Assembly: GCF_016909075.1 (NCBI RefSeq)
Contig: NZ_JAFBFC010000007.1
Coordinates: 1 to 64,000, forward strand
Direction: 5' to 3'
Source: Priestia iocasae
GTDB lineage: Bacteria > Bacillota > Bacilli > Bacillales > Bacillaceae_H
DNA length: 64,000 nucleotides
In this document: positions 34,317 to 44,422 of the stretch, one piece after another
How positions within the stretch are numbered: position 1 is the first letter of the stretch
Layout: every line of letters starts with the position of its first letter
The notes under the pieces: model-generated
Told to the model about the DNA's origin: nothing
Databases searched by the model: none
What the model saw: the letters and a program-made list of their open reading frames with translations, nothing else
Made by a program: the position numbers and the translations under genes

Positions 34317-34597
34317 TGTAGAATTTTGGAAAAATGTTCATGTGGATGAAACAAGTGTCATATTGTTTATTTTTTTTGTTATTTTACGTAAAAATGTGTA
34401 AAATAAACGGACTTTTATCACTGTTGAAATGAAATTGTAATATTTTTAGGGCTTATTTTGTAAAAAAGAGATGTTATAATGGTAGAGCGTGTCAAAGTAG
34501 AGAGCGTGGTTTTTGTTGAAAAAAATATGATTTTGTTGATAAAAGTCGAACTATCATTACAGTATTCTCAACAAGACATTCAATTAGGTGGTTATCT

Positions 34598-35284
34598 ATG
34601 ATCGAAATGCAAGAAGTATATAAAACGTATCCAAATGGCGTTCGTGCCATCAATGGAATTAATGTGAAAATTAATCAAGGTGAGTTTGCCTACATTGTAG
34701 GACCAAGTGGTGCAGGGAAATCAACATTTATTAAAATGATGTACCGCGAAGAAAAACCAACGTCAGGCAATATTATTGTAAACGGTACAAATCTTGCGAA
34801 GGTAAAAAATAGCAAGGTTCCTGTTTTCCGTCGTAATATCGGCGTGGTATTCCAAGATTTCAAATTACTTCCAAAGCTAACGGTTTATGAGAACGTTGCC
34901 TTTGCGCTTGAAGTAATTGAAGAGCATCCAGAAAAAATTAAAGAGCGAGTGATGGAAGTTCTTGATCTCGTTAAGCTAAAGCATAAAATGCGTTCGTTAC
35001 CAGATGAGCTTTCAGGTGGAGAGCAGCAGCGTGTATCCATTGCTCGTTCCATTGTAAATAAACCAAAAGTTGTTATTGCTGATGAGCCAACAGGAAACTT
35101 AGATCCTGAAACATCTTGGGAAATCATGGACATTTTCGAAGAGATTAATAAAGCAGGCACAACCGTTTTAATGGCTACACATAACCGTGAAATTGTAAAT
35201 ACGATTCGCAAACGTGTTATTGCAGTGGAAAATGGCAAGATCGTTCGTGATGAAGTGAGAGGTGAATACGGTTATGAAGGCTAG
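34598..35284 (+). CDS. ftsE: FtsE, ABC ATPase of the FtsEX complex
   Basis: The 228-residue ATPase has Walker A GPSGAGKSTFIKMM (about 36-44), a Q-loop VFQDFKLLP, ABC signature LSGGEQQRVSIARSI (about 139-153), Walker B VVIADEPTGNLDPET and H-loop MATHNREIV. With FtsX it uses ATP to activate extracellular peptidoglycan hydrolases. ftsX overlaps its 3' end, and a coiled-coil M23 peptidase follows ftsX. Confidence 0.97.
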   Translation: MIEMQEVYKTYPNGVRAINGINVKINQGEFAYIVGPSGAGKSTFIKMMYREEKPTSGNIIVNGTNLAKVKNSKVPVFRRNIGVVFQDFKLLPKLTVYENVAFALEVIEEHPEKIKERVMEVLDLVKLKHKMRSLPDELSGGEQQRVSIARSIVNKPKVVIADEPTGNLDPETSWEIMDIFEEINKAGTTVLMATHNREIVNTIRKRVIAVENGKIVRDEVRGEYGYEG

Positions 35285-36164
35285 AACACTAGGGCGTCAC
35301 TTTAGAGAAGGAGCAAAAAGCCTTGGACGTAATGGGTGGATGACATTTGCATCCGTCAGTGCAGTAACCGTTACGTTATTATTAGTTGGGGTTTTTCTTG
35401 TTCTAATGTTAAACCTCAATCATTTTGCAACGGTGATTGAAGAAGACGTAGAAGTTCGCGTACATATTGATCCTGCGGCTACACAAGCAGACAAGGACGA
35501 GATGGAAGCAAAGATAAAAGCAATTTCACAAGTAGATAAGGTTACATTTTCTTCTAAAGAAGCAGAATTAAAAAGCTTGATTGAAAGTTTAGGAGACGAG
35601 GGGAAAGCCTTTGAACTGTTTGAACAGCAAAACCCCTTGAATGATGTTTTCGTGATTAAAACGGACAAGCCAACAGACGTATCAAAAGTAGCGAAGGAAG
35701 TTGAAAAATATCCGTATGCTGCGAAAGTAAAGTATGGCCAAGAGCAAGTAGAGAAGATGTTCAAAGTGTTAAGCATCTCTCGTAACATCGGAGCTGGCTT
35801 AATTATTGGTCTTTTATTTACAGCGATGTTTTTAATTTCAAATACAATCAAAATTACCATTGTCGCACGTCGTGAAGAAATTGAAATCATGAGATTAGTA
35901 GGGGCAACGAACTCGTTTATTCGCTGGCCATTTTTCCTAGAAGGTTTATTTTTAGGATTACTAGGAGCGCTTATTCCAGTCATTGTTGTCATTGCTTCAT
36001 ACACGTTTGTATTTGATAATTTTGATCCAAGATTAGAAGGTCTTTTTGAACTGTTACCAAAATTCCCATTCACCATTCAAGTATCACTATTACTAGTCTT
36101 ACTTGGTGCGTTTATTGGAATTTGGGGAAGTATGTTATCGGTTCGCAAGTTCTTGAAAAAATAA
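35274..36164 (+). CDS. ftsX: FtsX, membrane subunit of the FtsEX complex
   Basis: The 296-residue protein has four membrane segments: one near residues 25-50 (MTFASVSAVTVTLLLVGVFLVLM in part) and three C-terminal (about 165-190, 215-240 and 265-290). A large extracellular loop (about 55-160) contacts the hydrolase. ATG 35274 is chosen for the AGAGGTGA site 9 bases upstream, and it gives the same length as B. subtilis FtsX. It overlaps ftsE by 11 bases. The 116-base gap after it holds two hairpins, one a GTACGA/TCGTAC stem, without a T tract. Confidence 0.96.
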   Translation: MKARTLGRHFREGAKSLGRNGWMTFASVSAVTVTLLLVGVFLVLMLNLNHFATVIEEDVEVRVHIDPAATQADKDEMEAKIKAISQVDKVTFSSKEAELKSLIESLGDEGKAFELFEQQNPLNDVFVIKTDKPTDVSKVAKEVEKYPYAAKVKYGQEQVEKMFKVLSISRNIGAGLIIGLLFTAMFLISNTIKITIVARREEIEIMRLVGATNSFIRWPFFLEGLFLGLLGALIPVIVVIASYTFVFDNFDPRLEGLFELLPKFPFTIQVSLLLVLLGAFIGIWGSMLSVRKFLKK

Positions 36165-36280
36165 GAGTTATAGGTACTATAACCCGGTCGCGTACGATGT
36201 AAACGTCGTACGTGACATTTATACATAAGTAGACGATAAGCAACGATGAAAAGTTTCAAAAAAGTGAGGAGAAATGAAAA

Positions 36281-37600
36281 ATGAAGCGGAAATGGATGAC
36301 AGTTACGACAGCCGCTGTAATCGGTTTAAGCGGTCTGTTTGCTGGAGCAGGGGATTCGGTATATGCGAATAGCTCTTTGCAAAATAAAATGAACGATGTA
36401 CAAAATCAACGCTCTAATGTAGAAAAAGATATGAGTGAAAGTCGTTCAGAGATTGACCGATTAAAGTCAGAGCAACAAAAAGCAGAGGCTGAAATTGAAC
36501 GATTAGATGCGCAAATCTCTGAAACAAATGCTAAGATTCGTGATCGTGAATCAGAAATTGCGACAACGAAAGAAGAGATTACGAAATTAAAAGAAGAGAT
36601 TGCGATTTTAGCAGAGCGTATTAATAAGCGTAACGAATTGTTAAAAGACCGTGCTCGTTCTTTGCAAGAGAACGGCGGCATGATTGATTACATGGATGTA
36701 GTATTAGGTGCTCAAAGCTTCAGTGATTTTATTAGCCGTGTGAGCGCGGTAAGTACAATCGTTCAAGCTGATCGTGACTTATTAGTGCAACATGAAGCAG
36801 ATAAAAATGAAAAGCAAGAAAAAGAAACACAAGTTCAAGACAAGCTAGACTCCTTACAACGAGCATTAGCAGCACTTGAAACGTTACGTGCGGATTTAGA
36901 GAAGCAAAGTAAAGAAAAAAGTGAACTAGTTAAGCAACTTGAAGGTGAAGAAGAAGAAGCTCACGAACATTTAATGAGTTTAGAAGAAGAAGATGAAACA
37001 CTTGCTGAACAGGAAAAAGCGATTCAAGCAGAATTAGCAGCTTGGGAGAAGCAACAGCGTGAGCTAGAAGCACAACGCAAGCGTGAAGCAGAAGCTGCGA
37101 AGCAACGTGCGGCTCAACAACAAAGCAAACCATCTAGCTCTAATTCAAGTAGCTCATCTAGTAGTGAGCCTAAAGGATCAACACCTCCAGTCACGAGCGG
37201 TTCATTTATGAGACCAACAACTGGACCGGTTACCTCTGAATATGGGTACCGAGCAACATTTGGTCGTATGCATAACGGAATCGATATTGGCAAGCGAGGT
37301 TCGAACGTACAAGTTGTTTCAGTGGCAGACGGTCGTGTATTCCGTTCTTACTACTCGTCTTCATATGGAAACGTTGTGTATGTAACGCATAATATTAATG
37401 GACAAGTATGGACGACAATTTATGCTCACTTAGAAAATCGAGCGGTTTCTGCTGGTCAACAAGTGAAAAAAGGTCAATTCCTAGGTTACATGGGGAACAC
37501 AGGTCGTTCATTTGGTGCTCACTTACACTTTGAATTACACAAAGGTGCATGGAGAGGCGGTAGCTCGGCTGTAAATCCAAGAAGCTACATTAATTTCTAA
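36281..37600 (+). CDS. Coiled-coil M23 peptidoglycan endopeptidase, likely FtsEX partner
   Basis: The 439-residue exported protein has a signal peptide (about 1-29, ending near YANS). A long coiled coil (about 33-275), rich in Lys, Glu and Gln, contains the hallmark GGMIDYMDVVLGAQSFSDFISRVSAV of PcsB/CwlO/EnvC-type regulators. A Ser-rich linker (about 285-305) leads to an M23 metallopeptidase with HNGIDIG and HLHFELH zinc motifs. In Gram-positives FtsEX activates a hydrolase through such a coiled coil (CwlO in B. subtilis, PcsB in streptococci). Here the enzyme is M23 instead of NlpC/P60 or CHAP, and lies directly behind ftsX. FtsEX dependence is inferred. Confidence 0.88.
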   Translation: MKRKWMTVTTAAVIGLSGLFAGAGDSVYANSSLQNKMNDVQNQRSNVEKDMSESRSEIDRLKSEQQKAEAEIERLDAQISETNAKIRDRESEIATTKEEITKLKEEIAILAERINKRNELLKDRARSLQENGGMIDYMDVVLGAQSFSDFISRVSAVSTIVQADRDLLVQHEADKNEKQEKETQVQDKLDSLQRALAALETLRADLEKQSKEKSELVKQLEGEEEEAHEHLMSLEEEDETLAEQEKAIQAELAAWEKQQRELEAQRKREAEAAKQRAAQQQSKPSSSNSSSSSSSEPKGSTPPVTSGSFMRPTTGPVTSEYGYRATFGRMHNGIDIGKRGSNVQVVSVADGRVFRSYYSSSYGNVVYVTHNINGQVWTTIYAHLENRAVSAGQQVKKGQFLGYMGNTGRSFGAHLHFELHKGAWRGGSSAVNPRSYINF

Positions 37601-37649
37601 CATCAACTTTTTTGCATACATCGTACAAGCTTATCATAAGAATGTAATA

Positions 37650-37684
37650 AAAAGGCATCGCACAACGAAGTGTGATGCCTTTTG
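37650..37684 (+). terminator. Terminator after the M23 peptidase gene
   Basis: AAAAGGCATCGCAC pairs with GTGTGATGCCTTTT around AACGAA. It separates the ftsEX operon from ctpB. Confidence 0.85.
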
Positions 37685-37769
37685 TTACAAATTACGTAAA
37701 CATCCTTTTTATTACATAGTTTGTCCACTATCTACTATAATAAAAAGAGATGGGTTAGGGTAGAGGAGG

Positions 37770-39230
37770 ATGAAACGTTTGAATCGAAAAGTCGTTGCAA
37801 TGTTAATGGTACTTGCACTAGCAGTTGGATCAGTTGGAACTTATGTAGGGCTTCACTTTTTTGGAGAAGGCATTGGTGGGACGCAAAGCTTGTCGTTAGC
37901 CGATAGTGGTGAGACAAACGTCAATGTCGATGCAGAGTTTGACAAAATTAAGCAAGCGTACGAACTTATATCCACACAATATTATGAAGATGTGAATGAA
38001 AAGCAATTACTTGAAGGTGCCATTCAAGGGATGGTAGATACACTAAAAGACCCTTACTCTGTGTATATGGACAAAGAAACTGCACAGCAGTTTACCCAAT
38101 CTCTTGATTCATCATTTGAAGGAATTGGTGCAGAAGTAAGCATGGTGGATGGAAAGGTAACCATTGTGGCTCCTTTTAAATCATCACCAGCTGAAAAGGC
38201 AGGATTAAAGCCAAATGATCAAATCTTGAAAATTGATGGGAAAAGCATTGAAGGTCTTGATTTGTATCAAGCTGTATTAAAAATTCGTGGTAAAAAAGGA
38301 ACAACGGTTGAATTAGATGTGCAACGTCCGGGTGTCAAAGAAGTGATGACCATTGATGTTGTGCGCGATGAAATTCCAATTGAAACCGTTTATTCTTCAA
38401 CGAAAAAAGTAGATGGCAAAACCGTTGGATATATGGAAATCACATCATTCTCAGAAGAGACTGCAGAAGAATTTAAACAACAGTTAAAAGCATTAGAGAA
38501 AAAAGGCATTGAGGGACTTGTACTTGATGTACGTGGTAATCCAGGTGGTTATTTACAAAGCGTAGAAGAAATTTTAAAAGAACTTGTAACAGATGAAAAG
38601 CCATACGTTCAGATTGAAAAACGAGATGGTGAAAAAGATCGTTTCTTCTCATCCATTAAAAAGCCAAAAGACTATCCAATTGTCACATTAATTGACAGAG
38701 GAAGTGCATCAGCTTCTGAAATTTTAGCAGGCGCGCTAAAAGAAGCAGGTGGCTATGAAGTAATTGGAGAAAAATCATTTGGAAAAGGAACAGTTCAACA
38801 AGCGGTTCCAATGGAAGATGGTAGTAACTTAAAGTTAACGTTCTACAAGTGGTTAACACCGGATGGAAATTGGATTAATGAAAAAGGTGTAGAGCCAACG
38901 ATTAAAGTCAATCAACCTGACTATTATTATGCAAACCCAATCCAAGTAGAAGAGAAAAAAGCATTAACAAGAGATATGAATGATAACCAAGTAAAAAATG
39001 CGCAGCTTATGTTAAAAGGTCTAGGATTTGAGCCTGGTCGTGAAGACGGCTATTTCAGTCCAGAAACCGAAACAGCTGTTAAAGGATTCCAACAAGCAAA
39101 CAACCTTGAAGTAACAGGTGAAATTGATCATGATACAGCACAATTAATACAAGCAAAACTACTAGAAAAAGTGCAGTCTGATACAAGTGATATTCAGTTA
39201 AAATCGGCACTTAAAGTAGTTAGCCAATAA
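37770..39230 (+). CDS. ctpB: CtpB-like carboxy-terminal processing protease
   Basis: The 486-residue S41 serine protease has an N-terminal membrane anchor (about 8-30), a PDZ domain (about 115-190), and the S41 core with catalytic Ser in GSASASEIL (about 314), Lys in EKSFGKGTVQ (about 339) and Gln 343. A C-terminal PG_binding_1 domain (about 400-465) follows. In B. subtilis CtpB trims SpoIVFA to trigger sigma-K processing during sporulation. A GAGGAGG site precedes ATG 37770. The protein faces the outside of the membrane. Confidence 0.93.
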   Translation: MKRLNRKVVAMLMVLALAVGSVGTYVGLHFFGEGIGGTQSLSLADSGETNVNVDAEFDKIKQAYELISTQYYEDVNEKQLLEGAIQGMVDTLKDPYSVYMDKETAQQFTQSLDSSFEGIGAEVSMVDGKVTIVAPFKSSPAEKAGLKPNDQILKIDGKSIEGLDLYQAVLKIRGKKGTTVELDVQRPGVKEVMTIDVVRDEIPIETVYSSTKKVDGKTVGYMEITSFSEETAEEFKQQLKALEKKGIEGLVLDVRGNPGGYLQSVEEILKELVTDEKPYVQIEKRDGEKDRFFSSIKKPKDYPIVTLIDRGSASASEILAGALKEAGGYEVIGEKSFGKGTVQQAVPMEDGSNLKLTFYKWLTPDGNWINEKGVEPTIKVNQPDYYYANPIQVEEKKALTRDMNDNQVKNAQLMLKGLGFEPGREDGYFSPETETAVKGFQQANNLEVTGEIDHDTAQLIQAKLLEKVQSDTSDIQLKSALKVVSQ

Positions 39231-39232
39231 TG

Positions 39233-39271
39233 AAAAAGCACCTCTGCAAAAAAAGCAGAGGTGCTTTTTTT
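39233..39271 (+). terminator. Terminator after ctpB
   Basis: AAAGCACCTCTGC pairs with GCAGAGGTGCTTT around a short A-rich loop and is followed by a T run. The 335 bases between here and minJ are AT-rich; only a weak promoter (TTGTTC about 39333, TAGAAT about 39357) is suggested. Confidence 0.9.
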
Positions 39272-39607
39272 GATGAGTCTATATGCTTGGCATCGAAAGG
39301 AATAAGCCAAAAAAATTAACCGAAAAACGACATTGTTCTTTAATCCTGTAATTTGATAGAATAATACATATCGAATCAAACACAAAAAGTGGACGTCATT
39401 CTCTTAGAAGACCTTTAAATGAGGAAATTCTAGGAATGTAAATCACCGAATCGGTCTTTTTCGAAAACTAATCTTACGTGATTGAAAGGACTTAGATACT
39501 TTCTCAAAAGAGCAATGAGTCTGTGGTGAAATTTTTAAAATTAAGAATAAGAGAGATAAAAGATAGTGAATAAAGGATTACATTGATTTGAATAGGTGGT
39601 GGAAAGA

Positions 39608-40804
39608 GTGGATTTGGTTGTTGAAGGGCTAAGAGGTTTCGGTCGACTGTTTTTACATCCATTAACGTACTTTTTTATAATGGTTGCTTATTTTGTTGGA
39701 TTAGCTCGTGTGAAGAGGGAAAGGAAGCATTTTCACGTTCGGATTTTTGATTTTATCCTTGAATTAAAGTACTTATTCTTTCCTGGTCTTCTGATTGGAC
39801 TTGTGTTGTCTGTTATTACGTTATTACTAGGTACATATTTATCAATAGGAACGATTGTAGTAATTGGTGTGATCACCTTTCTATTAAGTGGTCCGTTTAC
39901 GTTTCGTTGGTTATCACCTGCATTTGTGCTAGGATTTGCGGTTATTGCGGCCCTGTTGATTCCTGAAGGTGGATTAGGAACAGGCCTAATCGCTGAGCTT
40001 GTGATGGAAGCTAAAAATATGCATTTACCGTCCATAGTGATTATCTTAGCGCTTTTACTAGTAGCAGAAGGCTTTCTTATTTGGAAATATGGCCATAAAG
40101 GAACCTCACCTGCGATGGTGACGAGTAAGCGTGGACAACAGGTAGGAGCTCACTTTGCTCAGAAGCTATGGGTTGTCCCATTGTTTGTCTTAATTCCTGG
40201 TGATGCCATTAAAGCGGTATGGTCATGGTGGCCTGTTTTAACAGTGAACGATACAACGTTTAGCTTGTTCCTTGTACCATTTGCCATTGGGTTTTCACAG
40301 CGTATTAAAGGGATGCTGCCAATCCATTCCATTAGCATCACTGGCAAGCGTGTGTTAGGTCTGGGTCTTTTTATTGCATTAGCCAGTGTAGCTGTTTTCT
40401 TTTATCCATTCGTATCCATTTTTATTGTAGCGATTGCGATATTCATTCGTGAGCTTATCACTATTCAGCAACGTATGACAGATGATAACGCACCTGTATT
40501 CTTTTCAAAGCGAGATAGCGGACTTGTTATTTTAGGGATTATTCCAACATCACCAGCTGAGAAAATGGCGCTGCAAGTAGGCGAAGTCATTACGAAAGTG
40601 AATGGAATTCCTGTGTCTCATGTGTCAAGCTTTTATGAAGCGTTACAAGCCAATAACCGAGCATATTGTAAGCTAGAAGTGATTGATGAAAATGGCGAAA
40701 TTCGTTTTGCGCAGCGTGCTCTTTACGACAATGAACATCATGAGCTCGGAATTATTTTTGTGCAACATCATCAAAAGCGTGAGTCGGAAGTAGAGGTTGG
40801 GTAA
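39608..40804 (+). CDS. minJ: MinJ, PDZ membrane adaptor of the Min division-site system
   Basis: The 398-residue protein has a cluster of roughly six to eight membrane segments from residue 15 to 285 and a C-terminal PDZ domain (SGLVILGIIPTSPAEKMALQ, GEVITKVNGIPVS). MinJ bridges DivIVA at the poles and MinCD, keeping the septum at midcell. GTG 39608 is chosen because AGGTGGTGG ends five bases upstream and this gives nearly the B. subtilis length (397). It keeps its position downstream of ctpB. Confidence 0.92.
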   Translation: MDLVVEGLRGFGRLFLHPLTYFFIMVAYFVGLARVKRERKHFHVRIFDFILELKYLFFPGLLIGLVLSVITLLLGTYLSIGTIVVIGVITFLLSGPFTFRWLSPAFVLGFAVIAALLIPEGGLGTGLIAELVMEAKNMHLPSIVIILALLLVAEGFLIWKYGHKGTSPAMVTSKRGQQVGAHFAQKLWVVPLFVLIPGDAIKAVWSWWPVLTVNDTTFSLFLVPFAIGFSQRIKGMLPIHSISITGKRVLGLGLFIALASVAVFFYPFVSIFIVAIAIFIRELITIQQRMTDDNAPVFFSKRDSGLVILGIIPTSPAEKMALQVGEVITKVNGIPVSHVSSFYEALQANNRAYCKLEVIDENGEIRFAQRALYDNEHHELGIIFVQHHQKRESEVEVG

Positions 40805-40858
40805 ATCGTCAATTACTAGAATGAATGATCTACTTATTCTTCTATTATTTGTGTTCGC

Positions 40859-40902
40859 AAAAGGTAGCCGTGGATAGGATGAAATCTGTGGCTACTTTTT
40901 TG
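40859..40902 (+). terminator. Terminator after minJ
   Basis: AAAGGTAGCC pairs with GGCTACTTT with a loop of about 20 bases and is followed by T residues. Confidence 0.75.
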
Positions 40903-40983
40903 CGTTCTTTTTCTCCTTTTACCTTCATAGTCTAGTAAAAAAAGCTAGTTTACTAGAGAAGTGAAAGGGGTCTCGTTCAATTG

Positions 40984-42219
40984 ATGAAAAAACACCTATT
41001 GTTCCTTATTAGTTTGGTTTTGATTTTGTCAGCAGGTTATGCTTCAGCTGCTTTTGCATTTACAGATGTTTCGGCTAACCATTGGGCGAAAGAAGAAGTC
41101 ACCTATTTAACCTCGCGGAATATCACGTCTGGAATCGGTGAAGAATTCGGTGTAAATGATGCCATGACACGAGAGCAAACCGCCGTCATGCTTGCAAAAT
41201 CTTTAAATGTAAACCTTCAAAACGTATCTACCATTCCAATTCGTGATGTACCTTCGACACACCCTTCTTATCCTGCCATTGCAGCCATGATGGAGGCGGG
41301 AATCTTTCAAACATCTGCAACCTTTCAACCTCAAAAACTCTTATCTCGTTCGCAAATGGCAAAAGTATTAACCATCGCTTTTAAGCTTAAAGGAAGCCAT
41401 GCCTCTCTGTTTAAAGATGTACCTTCTACCCATTGGGCTCATCATCCTATTGCAGCTTTAACCGCTCATTCCATTACATTAGGATATCGTGACAATACGT
41501 TTTGCCCAGAGAAGCTCGTTACTCGCTCTCAGTTTGCTGTGATGCTTGCTCGCGTAATGCATCCTCCGTTTCGAGAAAAAGTAAAAGCGGAATGGAAAGC
41601 AAGAAAAGAGCAAGAAAAAGAAAAAGTGAGCTACATCCCGCCCATTGAAAAGCCAACGATTGTTCGGTCTGTTCCAAAGGGATATGTAGCCATAACTATT
41701 GATGATGGTCCAACCACTCATACGACTAAGCTGCTTGATGTATTAAAAGCATATAACGTGCCTGTAACCTTCTTTGTACTTGGAGAAAATGTTGTGAGAT
41801 ATCCACAAGCGATTCGACGTACAGAAGAAGAAGGGCATGTGATTGGCCATCACTCCTATACGCATCCGGACTTTAAGAAATTATCCATCACGGGGCAACG
41901 CCAAGAATTAGATCGAGGTCTCACGGTGTTATCAAGAGTAGTGAAGCAAAAAGTGAATTTATTTCGACCTCCGTATGGAAGCTACAACACAACAACCCTA
42001 TCAGCTTCCTATGAAAGAGGAATGCACGTTGTCATGTGGGACACAGATCCTCGGGATTGGGATACAAAGAGTGCAACAACCATTAAAAATCGTGTTCTCC
42101 ATCAAGTTGTATCCGGCAGTGTGATTGTGATGCATGATCGTCTTGCCACTATTGAGGCACTTCCGGCAATTATTGAAGGCATTCGTAAAAAAGGCTATAA
42201 GCTTGTGGCATTAAAGTGA
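40984..42219 (+). CDS. SLH-domain polysaccharide deacetylase (NodB family)
   Basis: The 411-residue exported protein has a signal peptide (about 1-27). Three S-layer-homology repeats follow (FTDVSANHWAKEEVTYL, IRDVPSTHPSYPAIAAM and FKDVPSTHWAHHPIAAL, about 28-190). The C-terminal NodB deacetylase (about 225-410) shows ITIDDGPTTHTT (catalytic Asp and metal Asp), GHHSYTHPDF (metal His pair), FRPPYGSYN and MWDTDPRDW. SLH repeats bind pyruvylated wall polymer, tethering the enzyme to the wall. The substrate is probably peptidoglycan or another N-acetylated wall glycan. A TTG at 40981 is an alternative start. It is absent from this position in B. subtilis, so it is probably an accessory insertion. 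Confidence 0.92.
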   Translation: MKKHLLFLISLVLILSAGYASAAFAFTDVSANHWAKEEVTYLTSRNITSGIGEEFGVNDAMTREQTAVMLAKSLNVNLQNVSTIPIRDVPSTHPSYPAIAAMMEAGIFQTSATFQPQKLLSRSQMAKVLTIAFKLKGSHASLFKDVPSTHWAHHPIAALTAHSITLGYRDNTFCPEKLVTRSQFAVMLARVMHPPFREKVKAEWKARKEQEKEKVSYIPPIEKPTIVRSVPKGYVAITIDDGPTTHTTKLLDVLKAYNVPVTFFVLGENVVRYPQAIRRTEEEGHVIGHHSYTHPDFKKLSITGQRQELDRGLTVLSRVVKQKVNLFRPPYGSYNTTTLSASYERGMHVVMWDTDPRDWDTKSATTIKNRVLHQVVSGSVIVMHDRLATIEALPAIIEGIRKKGYKLVALK

Positions 42220-42255
42220 AGGTATGGTATAGGTATAAAAGAATCGTTCTGCACC

Positions 42256-42309
42256 CATCCCTTGCTGCTCTATCCTTTCTGTTGATTGGATAGAGCAGCA
42301 AGGGATTTT
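42256..42309 (+). terminator. Terminator after the deacetylase gene
   Basis: CCCTTGCTGCTCTATCC pairs with GGATAGAGCAGCAAGGG perfectly around a 12-base loop, followed by ATTTTG. Confidence 0.88.
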
Positions 42310-42353
42310 GCGTAGCATCTAGATTGTTTTTACACGTGTAAAATGATAAAATA

Positions 42354-42367
42354 CGAATATCAGTTCG
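42354..42367 (+). promoter_or_regulatory. LexA (SOS) box upstream of uvrB
   Basis: CGAATATCAGTTCG matches the Bacillus SOS operator CGAAC-N4-GTTCG with one change. It lies 69 bases before the uvrB start, predicting induction of uvrBA by DNA damage. Confidence 0.85.
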
Positions 42368-42435
42368 GTCTCTGTTTCTTTTTTCCCTTATAGTGGTAAG
42401 ATAAGAATATCATTTGTTAGAAATGGGGTTTTTGC

Positions 42436-44415
42436 TTGAAAGATCAGTTCGAATTAGTATCGGCTTATGAACCACAAGGTGACCAACCAAAAGCAATTAA
42501 AAAGATTGTTGAAGGCATCGAGCAAGGCAAAAAGCATCAAGTATTACTAGGCGCAACTGGGACAGGTAAAACATTTACCATCTCAAATGTGATTAAAGAA
42601 GTGAACAAACCTACGCTAATTATTGCTCATAACAAAACGTTAGCAGGTCAATTATATAGTGAGTTTAAAGAGTTTTTCCCAAATAATGCGGTCGAGTATT
42701 TCGTTAGTTATTACGACTACTATCAGCCAGAGGCATATGTACCGCAAACAGATACATTTATTGAAAAAGATGCGAGCATCAATGATGAAATTGATAAGCT
42801 ACGCCATTCTGCGACATCTTCGCTATTTGAGCGAAGAGATGTTGTGATTATTGCGAGTGTATCATGTATTTACGGATTAGGTTCACCAGAAGAATACAAA
42901 GAGCTTGTCGTCTCACTCCGTGTAGGAATGGAAAAAGAGAGAAATGCGCTTTTACGTCAGCTTGTTGATGTTCAATATGAACGCAATGACATTGATTTTA
43001 AGCGTGGAACCTTCCGCGTACGTGGAGACGTGGTGGAGATTTTTCCAGCATCGCGTGATGAGCATTGCATTCGTGTAGAGTTTTTTGGTGATGAGATTGA
43101 TCGCATTCGAGAAGTGGATGCATTGACAGGCGAGATATTAGGTGAACGTGAACACGTGGCCATTTTCCCTGCATCTCACTTCGTTACGCGTGAGGAGAAA
43201 ATGAGAGTTGCGATTGAAAACATTGAAAAAGAGTTAGAAGTTCGACTGGCGGAGTTAAAAGAGAACAATAAATTATTAGAAGCACAGCGTTTAGAACAGC
43301 GTACGCGCTACGATTTAGAAATGATGCGCGAAATGGGCTTTTGCTCTGGAATTGAAAACTACTCCCGTCATTTAACGCTACGTCCACCGGGTTCAACACC
43401 TTATACACTTTTAGACTTCTTCCCTGAAGACTTTTTAATAGTAATTGATGAATCACATGTTACAATGCCCCAAGTACGTGGCATGTATAATGGGGACCAA
43501 GCGAGGAAGCAAGTGCTTGTCGATCATGGCTTCCGTCTGCCGTCAGCGCTTGATAATCGTCCGTTAAAGTTTGATGAATTTGAGCAGCATATTCCACAAA
43601 TCATTCATGTATCGGCAACACCAGGTCCTTATGAGTTAGAAAAAGCACCGGAAGTCATTGAACAAATCATTCGACCAACAGGGCTACTTGATCCAAACAT
43701 TGAAGTGCGACCAATTGAAGGGCAAATTGATGATTTAATTGGTGAAATTCAAGAGCGGATTCAGAAAAATGAGCGTGTGTTAATTACGACATTAACAAAG
43801 AAAATGTCCGAAGACTTAACGACCTATTTAAAAGAGATTGGCATTAAAGTGCAATATCTTCATTCAGAAGTAAAAACGCTTGAACGAATTGAAATCATAC
43901 GTGAACTTCGACTTGGAAAGTACGATGTATTAGTCGGAATCAACTTATTAAGAGAAGGCTTAGATATTCCAGAAGTATCACTTGTTACGATTTTAGATGC
44001 AGATAAAGAAGGCTTCCTTCGTTCAGAGCGTTCTCTCATCCAAACGATTGGACGTGCAGCTCGTAACTCCAATGGACACGTTATTATGTATGCAGATAAA
44101 ATCACAAAATCAATGGAAATTGCGATGAGTGAAACGAAGCGACGTCGAGAGATTCAAGAAGCTTACAATGAGAAGCACGGTATTGTTCCACAAACCATTA
44201 AGAAAGCAGTACGTGAATCAATACGAGCAACCGTTGTGGCTGAAGATGTGGAAACATACGATCAAGCCCCAGCTTATGGCAAGCTAAATAAGAAAGAAAA
44301 AGAAAAGCTATTAGTTGAAATGGAACAAGAGATGAAAGAAGCAGCGAAAGCACTTAACTTTGAACGAGCTGCTGAACTACGCGATTTAATTTTAGAGTTA
44401 AAAGCGGAAGGGTGA
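42436..44415 (+). CDS. uvrB: UvrB, excinuclease ABC subunit B
   Basis: The 659-residue damage-verification helicase has Walker [13 protein letters not shown] (about 38-48), the beta-hairpin region [18 protein letters not shown], helicase motifs VIDESHVT and [25 protein letters not shown], and a C-terminal UVR motif (about 625-655) that contacts UvrC. The start is TTG at 42436, with GGGG about 9 bases upstream; there is no nearby ATG and the N-terminus [11 protein letters not shown] matches the family. uvrA follows after eight bases. Confidence 0.98.
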   Translation: MKDQFELVSAYEPQGDQPKAIKKIVEGIEQGKKHQVLLGATGTGKTFTISNVIKEVNKPTLIIAHNKTLAGQLYSEFKEFFPNNAVEYFVSYYDYYQPEAYVPQTDTFIEKDASINDEIDKLRHSATSSLFERRDVVIIASVSCIYGLGSPEEYKELVVSLRVGMEKERNALLRQLVDVQYERNDIDFKRGTFRVRGDVVEIFPASRDEHCIRVEFFGDEIDRIREVDALTGEILGEREHVAIFPASHFVTREEKMRVAIENIEKELEVRLAELKENNKLLEAQRLEQRTRYDLEMMREMGFCSGIENYSRHLTLRPPGSTPYTLLDFFPEDFLIVIDESHVTMPQVRGMYNGDQARKQVLVDHGFRLPSALDNRPLKFDEFEQHIPQIIHVSATPGPYELEKAPEVIEQIIRPTGLLDPNIEVRPIEGQIDDLIGEIQERIQKNERVLITTLTKKMSEDLTTYLKEIGIKVQYLHSEVKTLERIEIIRELRLGKYDVLVGINLLREGLDIPEVSLVTILDADKEGFLRSERSLIQTIGRAARNSNGHVIMYADKITKSMEIAMSETKRRREIQEAYNEKHGIVPQTIKKAVRESIRATVVAEDVETYDQAPAYGKLNKKEKEKLLVEMEQEMKEAAKALNFERAAELRDLILELKAEG

Positions 44416-44422
44416 CAAAGAA

